Source of the DNA: Methanobacteriaceae archaeon
GTDB lineage: Archaea; Methanobacteriota; Methanobacteria; Methanobacteriales; Methanobacteriaceae
Reading direction: 5' to 3'
DNA length: 5,106 bases
NCBI GenBank assembly: GCA_011620845.1
Contig: WOYJ01000015.1
Span: forward strand, 1-5,106
The notes below the pieces were generated by a model. It searched no databases. It saw only the letters and a list, made by a program, of their open reading frames with translations, and was not told the DNA's origin. A program made the translations under genes and the position numbers. Below, in pieces: positions 1-4,056 of the stretch (position 1 is the stretch's first letter; every line of letters begins with the position of its first letter).

Positions 1-222
1 TAAACCATATTCATTCCATCTTTTCAACCAATTATAACCTGTAAACTTTTTGTTATTCCATGTTTTTCGCTTGCTTCAGGGACACTGCAACCATTGTACA
101 AATAGTTCATGAAATGTAGCCGATTCAAATACTTTAACATCTTTTTCCTTTGCTCTAATACAATTTTTCAGTTCTTCACTAGTAATCCACTTCTCAACTT
201 TCATCAAAGGATTCCTACTCAT
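1..222 (-). pseudogene. IS630-type transposase N-terminal HTH remnant, frameshifted and cut by the window edge
   Basis: Read leftward from ATG 222-220, or more likely from the in-frame ATG 204-202 (MKVEKW), which has a weak AGGA about 9 bases upstream. The reading frame is sensible to about position 130. Past that point the family-like sequence continues in the +1 frame, with the pieces NYLYNGCSVPEA and SEKHGITKS. Near positions 44-47 it returns to the original frame as TGYNWLKRWNEYGL, which runs off the window. Unshifted, the first frame hits TGA at 78-76. The order 'SVPEAS..GITKSTGYNWLKRWNE-GL' is the N-terminal helix-turn-helix typical of IS630-family transposases and related winged-helix proteins. 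Two compensating frameshifts within about 90 bases argue for a dead copy, although sequencing error cannot be excluded. The DDE catalytic part and the element ends lie outside the window. The family call rests on recalled motif similarity. Confidence 0.7.
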
Positions 223-249
223 AAATAATAACCATGAACACAATTAATT

Positions 250-255
250 AAAAAA
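250..255 (-). terminator. U-tract terminator of the metallophosphoesterase gene
   Basis: Six A on the plus strand give U6 in the minus-strand transcript, about 26 bases after the TAG stop at 283-281. Intrinsic termination at U-rich runs without a hairpin is usual in archaea. No stable stem-loop is visible. Confidence 0.35.
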
Positions 256-280
256 GTCACGTATTAAACTATAATTAAAA

Positions 281-1093
281 CTAAATCAACGATCCGTTGG
301 CTATTTTCCCTATTGGAGGTTTGAATAGTTTCCCCTTAAATTTAAACTCCAGAGGATAATGTGCTAAATCTGCTTTAACTCCCGTCTCTGTATTTACCAT
401 TTTAACATGTAATTCGTCTTCACCCAGTTTAATTAAATTGTATGAGGGAACGTTGGTGCCGTGTAACCTTCTGGTGGTTGCGGTTCCTGAATTTACAGTC
501 ACCAGTTCTTCCAACCTCCAGGCATGGGGCACATGTTTATGGCCGTTTAAAACCAAATCGACCTTGTATTCCATTAAAATTTTTAGGATATCCCCGGCAT
601 CCAATAAAATATTTCTCTCCCGTCCTGTGCGAGGTATGGGGAGTATATGGTGATGGAACGTCACGATTATTCGCATATCTTCTCTAACTTTCCTTAGTTC
701 ACGAACCAACCATTCTCTCTGGTCTATTCCAATCTGTCCGTCATGAATATCTGGTTCTGAAGAATCTAATCCGATGATAACCATCCTGTTGTGTATGTCG
801 TTGTGTATAAACCTTCTATCGCCAATCAACCTTTTAAACTGTCGTAATCCGACATTACAGGAATCATGGTTTCCAGGCACAACATATACCTTTGCAGTGG
901 ATTTTAATTCATCGATAAATTCTTTTGCTTTAACATATTCTTCTACATATCCCTGTGCAGTTATATCTCCAGAGATTACTATCAAATCAGGATTCTCTTC
1001 ACTGACCTGCTCTAACAAATTATTTTTAAGTTCTTCTGAGAACTTATATTCTTCAAAATGTAAATCAGACATCTGTACGATTTTCTTTTTCAT
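281..1093 (-). CDS. calcineurin-like metallophosphoesterase (270 aa)
   Basis: A cytoplasmic hydrolase of the binuclear-metal phosphoesterase superfamily. All metal-ligand blocks are present in order: D10-x-H12 (MSDLHF), G42-D43 (SGDIT), G74-N75-H76-D77, the histidine cluster H147-H149 (FHHH), and G184-H185-K186-H187. No signal peptide or membrane segment is seen. The length of 270 residues and the compact GNHD/GHxH spacing fit the Icc/CpdA-like class III phosphodiesterase branch. The substrate could be a cyclic nucleotide, another phosphodiester or a phosphomonoester, and the sequence does not decide. The start ATG at 1093-1091 is well supported by GGAG/AGGAG at 1107-1103, 9 bases upstream. 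It is a single-gene transcript by layout: its own promoter lies upstream and a U-tract follows the stop. Upstream on the same strand is the PhoU-like gene, 305 bases away. The promoter carries a paired operator-like element, so expression is probably regulated. Confidence 0.9.
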   Translation of the reverse strand: MKKKIVQMSDLHFEEYKFSEELKNNLLEQVSEENPDLIVISGDITAQGYVEEYVKAKEFIDELKSTAKVYVVPGNHDSCNVGLRQFKRLIGDRRFIHNDIHNRMVIIGLDSSEPDIHDGQIGIDQREWLVRELRKVREDMRIIVTFHHHILPIPRTGRERNILLDAGDILKILMEYKVDLVLNGHKHVPHAWRLEELVTVNSGTATTRRLHGTNVPSYNLIKLGEDELHVKMVNTETGVKADLAHYPLEFKFKGKLFKPPIGKIANGSLI

Positions 1094-1102
1094 CTACAAT
1101 TT

Positions 1103-1107
1103 CTCCT
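1103..1107 (-). promoter_or_regulatory. Shine-Dalgarno site of the metallophosphoesterase gene
   Basis: The minus strand reads AGGAG, 9 bases before ATG at 1093. This is the best ribosome site on the minus strand of the window and fixes the start codon. Confidence 0.75.
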
Positions 1108-1112
1108 TTTTT

Positions 1113-1144
1113 CACTTATAGTGTAAAATAAGACACTAATAGTA
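1113..1144 (-). promoter_or_regulatory. paired operator-like palindromes at the metallophosphoesterase promoter
   Basis: Two copies of an 11-base near-palindrome are seen: CACTTATAGTG at 1113-1123 and CACTAATAGTA at 1134-1144, differing at two positions. They are offset by exactly 21 bp, or two helical turns, so the same DNA face would be presented. The second copy abuts the TATA box. The first covers the expected transcription start near 1121. Binding here would block polymerase or TBP/TFB, so repression is the natural inference. No regulator for it is identified in the window. Confidence 0.5.
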
Positions 1145-1152
1145 TAAATATT
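1143..1152 (-). promoter_or_regulatory. archaeal TATA box for the metallophosphoesterase gene
   Basis: The minus strand reads AATATTTATA, preceded by an A-rich BRE-like run (GGAAAAAATA). Transcription would start about 25 bases downstream, near 1121, giving a leader of about 28 bases that contains the Shine-Dalgarno site. Confidence 0.55.
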
Positions 1153-1321
1153 TATTTTTTCCAGTAACTTATCTAACCAAGTAAAAGTTCAAAGAAACTG
1201 GAATGAAAAAGTTATTTGACGTGGAAGTGCTAAGAAATTAAAATGATTTAATAAAAACTCGAAAGTGGGTGGAAAAATTAGAAAGGTAAAATAATAAGGG
1301 GAATATTAGAAAATATGTAAC

Positions 1322-1375
1322 ATTAGAAGGGATTGTCTAAAATTGTATATTAAAAGGGATTTGTTAGAATTATAC
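1322..1375. repeat. two degenerate 27-bp tandem repeats
   Basis: Copy 1 (1322-1348, beginning ATTAGAAGGGATT) and copy 2 (1349-1375, beginning ATTAAAAGGGATT) are directly adjacent and match at about 20 of 27 positions. A weaker third copy may precede them at about 1291-1321 (AATAAGGGGAATATTAG). They lie downstream of the PhoU-like gene, in its probable 3' untranslated region. In the +2 plus-strand frame the unit reads as nine codons, IRRDCLKLY then IKRDLLELY, but no start codon or ribosome site supports translation. Confidence 0.45.
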
Positions 1376-1398
1376 AAATTAAAAATTATACAAAACAA
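1376..1398 (-). terminator. T-rich terminator region of the PhoU-like gene
   Basis: Just past the TGA stop, the minus strand reads GTTTTGTATAATTTTTAATTT, including U5 at 1385-1381. This suits archaeal U-tract termination. No hairpin is seen. Confidence 0.35.
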
Positions 1399-2295
1399 TC
1401 ATTGACGTCTGAAACGTTCAGGCGTGGTGGTTCTGGGGATGTTGCGATAAAACTCGCCGGCAGTATCCACTATTTCCACTGAGATATCACCGATCCTTTC
1501 AAATGCCTTAACCACCCGTGATAGGGACAGGTAATATGTGGAGCGGTCTTTGTCCATGTCATCATCCGCCATCTGGAGGGCGATGTTGTTCAGGGCCTTT
1601 TTCTGTAACTGGTGAATCCTTTCCTCATAATCCATGATTTTATCCTTATAATCTAATTCCTCATTTAGGAAAGCCTTCATGGAGTAATTAACCATTTTTC
1701 GGGAGGTTTTAAACATAGATTTCAGGGTATCCAGCATCTCCTCATCAACTTCATAACAACCACTTAAAACGAAGTTGGCTATTTGAGCGGTGTGATCAGC
1801 TATACGCTCCAGATCAAAGGCAATTTCACCAAAAACCATGGTTTTACTGAACTCAGAATAAGGATTGATGGATATCACCGTGTCTACAGAGGCACGGATT
1901 TTTTCATGCATATTGTTGGTTACGAAATCTAATTTAAGGGCTTCGTTAGCCATTCCCTCATCATATTTTAGGAAAGCATCGAAGGACATGTCAAATTGAC
2001 TGCAGACCTGTTCGGCCATGTTTTTGAGCATTTCTTTGATTAGGAAGGTTCCAGCATGCTCCCGTGAGGTAGGTTCTTCATCGAACATCTCAGAAAACTC
2101 ATCGAACTTCTTAAGATCAAGGATGTAAGCTCTCTTAACCACACCACGTTTAACCAGAGGTTGTAATAGTTTAGTAACGTATCTACGGGTTAAACCTAAT
2201 TTTTCGGCAATTTCATCCTGTGTGGATGGATTTTCATATAGTATAACATCCAGCACGGCTTTTAAGGTGTTATTTTTACCTTTAATATTCATCAT
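1399..2295 (-). CDS. PhoU-domain protein with N-terminal winged helix-turn-helix
   Basis: The protein has 298 residues. Residues about 8-60 form a winged helix (TQDEIAEKLGLTRRYVTKLL, then the VVKR wing). Two PhoU-type three-helix bundles follow at about 82-180 and 190-285. Each carries the family's E-x-x-x-D metal-binding signature: E163-RIA-D167 (DLERIADH) and E266-RIG-D270 (FERIGD). In bacteria PhoU links the Pst phosphate transporter to phosphate signalling. The HTH-fused form is found in archaea and probably acts directly as a DNA-binding regulator with phosphate- or metal-dependent control, which is inference. No pst transporter gene or histidine kinase lies within the window. The start is ATGATG (2295 or 2292). 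There is no good Shine-Dalgarno at the right distance, so a leaderless message from the proximal TATA-like box is plausible. The gene follows the membrane-protein gene after 111 bases with no intervening U-tract, so readthrough is possible. Confidence 0.88.
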   Translation of the reverse strand: MMNIKGKNNTLKAVLDVILYENPSTQDEIAEKLGLTRRYVTKLLQPLVKRGVVKRAYILDLKKFDEFSEMFDEEPTSREHAGTFLIKEMLKNMAEQVCSQFDMSFDAFLKYDEGMANEALKLDFVTNNMHEKIRASVDTVISINPYSEFSKTMVFGEIAFDLERIADHTAQIANFVLSGCYEVDEEMLDTLKSMFKTSRKMVNYSMKAFLNEELDYKDKIMDYEERIHQLQKKALNNIALQMADDDMDKDRSTYYLSLSRVVKAFERIGDISVEIVDTAGEFYRNIPRTTTPERFRRQ

Positions 2296-2317
2296 ATCAA
2301 CTGATCTAATGGTTCAT

Positions 2318-2328
2318 CATATTGTATC
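2318..2328 (-). promoter_or_regulatory. proximal TATA-like box for the PhoU-like gene
   Basis: The minus strand reads GATACAATATG, centred about 28 bases before ATG 2295. Transcription would begin within a few bases of the start codon, giving a leaderless message. The match to the archaeal TATA consensus is only moderate. Confidence 0.35.
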
Positions 2329-2382
2329 GGTTAATTCAACTTATCCATTGATCTAATGATTTCTTGTATGATCTAATGGTTA

Positions 2383-2395
2383 CTTATATTATATC
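2383..2395 (-). promoter_or_regulatory. distal TATA-like box for the PhoU-like gene
   Basis: The minus strand reads GATATAATATAAG, the equivalent position in the second copy of the repeated module and a better TATA match. The start point would fall near 2364, leaving a leader of about 70 bases that contains the other two repeat cores. Confidence 0.4.
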
Positions 2396-2406
2396 AATTA
2401 ATCCAG

Positions 2407-3057
2407 TTACTTATCTATCTTTTCCTCTAGACTAATATCCTTTTCTTGCTCTTCACCATTCTTATAATATACTTGAACAGAATCCCGGGCTATGGCCACA
2501 ACCACGAAGGTGATGGCAGCGATAATTACCAGGGAAACTACTTCATTCACCTGATAGTACAGGGGTGCGTATAGCTGTGCTAATGGGTTGTTAACATCTG
2601 CAAAGCCCACCAGGAGCTTTACCACACCTACAGCTACCAGGATGTATCCGTACATCTTGTTGATGTTGTAATGTTTAATGTCCGGATAGAAACCCTGAAT
2701 GATGGGGAATAAACCCATTACTATTAAACCGATGCCCATGAGCTTGAAGAGATTGTTTCCAGTGGCGCTTTCCAGGGTGAAAAATATCTCCTGGGGAGTG
2801 TGATAAATACTTGACAAGAGATATACCACTTCTATAGCCAGTATAACGATAAGCGGGAAAATATAAACGATTTCACGCTCTATATTTTGTGTTTTAACAT
2901 TTTCTACAGGGTTCTTTAAAAAATGGGACATTAACTGGTACAAGATGGAACCCAGAACTGCCCCTAAAACCGTACCGCCTATACCCAGTTGAGATGTGGT
3001 GTAAGCCACTATACCGGCGATTAAACCGGCCATTAAAATATCCAACGTCTTTGACAT
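2407..3057 (-). CDS. multi-pass membrane protein of unknown function (216 aa)
   Basis: I do not recognise a named family. The N-terminus (residues 8-45) is a glycine-rich hydrophobic hairpin (GLIAGIVAY, then GIGGTVLGAVLGS) resembling a glycine zipper. Further hydrophobic helices lie at about 63-82, 104-124, 135-153 and 170-191, giving five or six membrane spans. The C-terminal tail from residue 198 is charged and acidic (GEEQEKDISLEEKIDK). No catalytic motif, cysteine pair or signal-peptidase site is apparent. The start ATG at 3057-3055 has GATGAT a few bases upstream, which resembles the methanogen site GGTGAT. A TATA-like box lies about 60 bases upstream. The gene precedes the PhoU-like gene on the same strand with no terminator between them. 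A shared transcript, and so a link to phosphate or metal homeostasis, is possible but unproven. Confidence 0.8.
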   Translation of the reverse strand: MSKTLDILMAGLIAGIVAYTTSQLGIGGTVLGAVLGSILYQLMSHFLKNPVENVKTQNIEREIVYIFPLIVILAIEVVYLLSSIYHTPQEIFFTLESATGNNLFKLMGIGLIVMGLFPIIQGFYPDIKHYNINKMYGYILVAVGVVKLLVGFADVNNPLAQLYAPLYYQVNEVVSLVIIAAITFVVVAIARDSVQVYYKNGEEQEKDISLEEKIDK

Positions 3058-3116
3058 CTTATCATCTAAAGTAAATCCAGTTTTGTTTATTATTTCTTTT
3101 TTTCTTAGATTATCTC

Positions 3117-3126
3117 AATATTTATT
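3117..3126 (-). promoter_or_regulatory. TATA-like box for the membrane-protein gene
   Basis: The minus strand reads AATAAATATT, centred about 64 bases before the ATG at 3057. The predicted start near 3097 leaves a leader of about 40 bases. The rest of the 208-base spacer to tRNA-Thr shows nothing else convincing. Confidence 0.35.
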
Positions 3127-3256
3127 CTACATAGATATTCTTTACTATACAGAAAGAAAATTTATTCTTTTCTATTTTGAAGTATTTTCTTACCATAAAT
3201 GTTACCTGAAAATACCAGGTTAAAATCAAATCTAAATCAAAAATAACACATTCCTT

Positions 3257-3263
3257 AAAAAAA
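3257..3263 (-). terminator. U-tract terminator of tRNA-Thr
   Basis: Seven consecutive T on the minus strand begin 3 bases after the tRNA 3' end. This is a typical archaeal terminator for a short stable RNA. Confidence 0.5.
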
Positions 3264-3265
3264 TA

Positions 3266-3338
3266 AGCCTCAGGGGGGATTCGAACCCCCGACCTATGCC
3301 TTACCAAGGCATCGCTCTACCGGCTGAGCCACTGAGGC
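3266..3338 (-). tRNA. tRNA-Thr (anticodon GGT)
   Basis: A 73-nucleotide cloverleaf is read on the minus strand. The acceptor GCCTCAG pairs perfectly with CTGAGGC and the discriminator is U73. The D stem is GCTC/GAGC. The anticodon stem ATGCC/GGCAT encloses the loop TTGGTAA, so the anticodon is GGT (plus-strand complement at 3303-3305). The T arm is GGGGG-TTCGAAT-CCCCC. The 3' CCA is not encoded and there is no intron. Its role is to decode ACC/ACU threonine codons. U73 is common in archaeal threonine tRNAs. Confidence 0.96.
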
Positions 3339-3382
3339 TAGAAGACCATCTTTTATTAGGTGATACCATTATTATACTTAAC

Positions 3383-3390
3383 TATATATT
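3383..3390 (-). promoter_or_regulatory. TATA box for tRNA-Thr
   Basis: The minus strand reads AATATATA, centred about 48 bases upstream of the mature 5' end. Transcription would start near 3361, giving a 5' leader of about 22 bases for RNase P to remove. Confidence 0.45.
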
Positions 3391-3429
3391 GACAGATCAT
3401 TTTTTCGTAAAACTCTTATATTATTATTT

Positions 3430-3435
3430 AAAAAA
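3430..3435 (-). terminator. U-tract downstream of tRNA-Leu
   Basis: Six T on the minus strand lie about 36 bases after the tRNA-Leu 3' end and upstream of the tRNA-Thr promoter. This suggests the two tRNAs are transcribed separately. Confidence 0.3.
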
Positions 3436-3471
3436 TTTTCCTAACCCTAAAATAGGAGTAAGTTAATTAAG

Positions 3472-3555
3472 TGCAGGGGATGGGATTCGAACCCACGTAG
3501 GCCTACGCCAGAGGATCTTAAGTCCACCCCCTTTGGCCAGCTCGGGCACCCCTGC
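3472..3555 (-). tRNA. tRNA-Leu (anticodon TAA)
   Basis: An 84-nucleotide type II tRNA is read on the minus strand. The acceptor GCAGGGG pairs with CCCCTGC, and the discriminator is A73 as expected for leucine. The anticodon loop CTTAAGA gives anticodon TAA (plus-strand complement 3518-3520). A long variable arm (TGGCGTAGGCCTAC) and the T arm GTGGG-TTCGAAT-CCCAT follow. CCA is not encoded. The anticodon stem reads GTGGA/TCCTC, leaving a U-U mismatch at the second pair (plus-strand 3526 and 3512), where C-G would be usual. All other stems pair. It decodes UUA and possibly UUG. Confidence 0.95.
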
Positions 3556-3580
3556 ATACATCGAACTTGGGTTTACATAG

Positions 3581-3586
3581 TATATG
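3581..3586 (-). promoter_or_regulatory. TATA box for tRNA-Leu
   Basis: The minus strand reads CATATA within TTCATATACTATG, 26-31 bases upstream of the tRNA 5' end. Transcription would start almost at the mature 5' end. Confidence 0.45.
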
Positions 3587-3690
3587 AAGTTAACGGTGGT
3601 TTAAATTATTAAATTACATGTATTTATACCATATCCATGGAACAATTGCCCCTAAAATCTCTTACCATGGCCAGTATAACAATGATTAAA

Positions 3691-3700
3691 TAATTTATAA
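3691..3700 (+). promoter_or_regulatory. archaeal TATA box for the ferredoxin-reductase transcript
   Basis: TAATTTATAA is preceded by A-rich GATTAAA, which resembles a BRE plus TATA box. The start of transcription is expected near 3721-3725. This places the TTG codon at 3721 at or before the RNA 5' end and favours the downstream TTG at 3772 as the ferredoxin start. Confidence 0.55.
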
Positions 3701-3755
3701 ACCCATACCTATAATAAGATTTGAGTTGTCCTTTTAATTTTTTGCTCTGGCAAAT

Positions 3756-3762
3756 AGGAGGT
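3756..3762 (+). promoter_or_regulatory. Shine-Dalgarno site that decides the ferredoxin start
   Basis: AGGAGGT is a near-perfect ribosome site 9 bases before TTG at 3772. It would fall inside the gene if either in-frame TTG further upstream (3721 or 3742) were the start. Confidence 0.75.
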
Positions 3763-3771
3763 TCTGGTGGT

Positions 3772-3957
3772 TTGATAAAATACCAACGAGATAACTGTGG
3801 TTATTGTGGGGCCTGTGTTACGGTATGCTCCCAGCAAATTCTGGAACTAACTGAAAATGAAGTAACCAAAGGTACTGGGTGTGATGAATGCGGTAATTGC
3901 ACCATAATATGCCCCCTGGGAGCCTTCACCCGGGAGGATGAGCCCCATGATGTATAA
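3772..3957 (+). CDS. 2[4Fe-4S] ferredoxin, probable electron donor to the adjacent reductase
   Basis: A 61-residue dicluster ferredoxin starts at TTG 3772, chosen because AGGAGGT ends 9 bases upstream and the predicted transcription start lies near 3722. A longer reading from TTG 3721 would add 17 residues (SCPFNFLLWQ..) with no ribosome site. Two C-x2-C-x2-C-x3-C sets are visible: C9, C12, C15, C19 (CGYCGACVTVC) and C37, C40, C43, C47 (CDECGNCTIICP). The fourth cysteine of the first set is followed by Ser rather than the usual Pro. The C-terminus is acidic (REDEPHDV). The protein is cytoplasmic and carries low-potential electrons. The geranylgeranyl reductase gene begins 82 bases downstream. 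In Methanosarcina acetivorans a ferredoxin encoded beside the reductase is known to support full saturation of archaeal lipids, so the same partnership is inferred here. Its last codons form the first unit of the downstream Shine-Dalgarno/ATG repeat array. Confidence 0.9.
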   Translation: MIKYQRDNCGYCGACVTVCSQQILELTENEVTKGTGCDECGNCTIICPLGAFTREDEPHDV

Positions 3958-4056
3958 TTTTACCTGGCGGAAAGCCATGAAAATGACGTGGCCAGGAGGA
4001 TAAGGCCATGATGTATGACATAGCCCCGGAGGACGAACCATGAAATATGATGTGGT
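3931..4056 (+). repeat. four degenerate ~32-bp Shine-Dalgarno/ATG repeat units
   Basis: Units of the form GGAGGA, 4-8 bases, CC-ATG, then A/G/T-rich sequence recur. Their GGAGGA-like cores lie at 3933, about 3966 (GGCGGA), 3995 and 4028, and their ATGs at 3947, 3977, 4008 and 4040. Core spacing is about 33, 29 and 33 bp. The first unit lies in the last codons of the ferredoxin gene and the last is the true initiation region of the reductase. EDEP in the ferredoxin tail recurs in the second tiny ORF of the spacer, as expected if the array arose by tandem duplication. Confidence 0.55.
4008..4043 (+). CDS. possible 11-codon leader ORF overlapping the reductase start
   Basis: ATG 4008 begins MMYDIAPEDEP and stops at TGA 4041-4043, overlapping the reductase ATG as ATGA. 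It has its own strong site, AGGAGGA at 3994-4000, 7 bases upstream. The arrangement would suit translational coupling into the reductase. It could also be a by-product of the surrounding repeat array, and no homology can be claimed for so short a peptide. A still smaller ORF (3977-4003, MKMTWPGG) precedes it. Confidence 0.3.
   Translation: MMYDIAPEDEP

Larger units (their letters stand above)
1094..1398. other. 305-base intergenic region
   Basis: This AT-rich spacer holds the metallophosphoesterase promoter with its paired palindromes (1103-1152), the 27-bp tandem repeats (1322-1375) and the PhoU-like gene's terminator region. Between 1153 and 1290 I see only a weak nested inverted repeat (1161-1201) and no credible coding sequence on either strand. 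Confidence 0.6.
2302..2415 (-). repeat. duplicated promoter-like module upstream of the PhoU-like gene
   Basis: The core TGATCTAATGRTT (plus strand) occurs three times, at 2302-2314, 2349-2361 and 2369-2381. Around the first and third cores a longer unit of about 45 bp is repeated (2302-2345 and 2369-2415), each ending in ACTTATC. On the minus strand each long unit carries a TATA-like element followed by AACCATTAGATCA. The last unit overlaps the final codons of the membrane-protein gene. A separate direct repeat, TTCATCATAT, occurs at 2288-2297 and 2313-2322 and includes the ATGATG start. Possible roles are binding sites for the PhoU-like winged helix itself (autoregulation) or a duplicated promoter. 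This is inference. Confidence 0.55.

Noticed and set aside
438..1121. Plus-strand ORFs of 71-115 codons at 438-653, 442-687 and 774-1121
   Set aside because: They are antisense to the metallophosphoesterase gene, which has intact motifs and a good ribosome site. Their sequences show no recognisable domain.
1161..1201. Nested inverted repeat CCAGT-AACTT ... AAGTT ... ACTGG
   Set aside because: The arms are only 5 bp each with a 14-base loop and a 7-base bulge in a very AT-rich spacer. No U-tract follows in the right direction, so neither a terminator nor a structured RNA is supported.
1203..1241. Short plus-strand ORF beginning MKKLFDVEV
   Set aside because: It has only 12 codons, with no ribosome site or promoter.
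2302..2381. CRISPR-like array from the three repeated cores
   Set aside because: The repeats are 13 bp, irregularly spaced (47 and 20 bp), and part of a promoter region. Equal-length unique spacers are absent.
3122..3307. Minus-strand 61-residue ORF beginning MVRHRSGVRIPPEAYFF
   Set aside because: Its start lies inside tRNA-Thr, and the GVRIPPEA-type peptide is the usual false translation of a tRNA T arm. The rest is AT-rich spacer with no ribosome site.
3621..3670. Two CCATGG sites with similar flanks (ACCATATCCATGG, TACCATGG)
   Set aside because: The shared stretch is too short to distinguish from chance and has no evident link to either flanking promoter.
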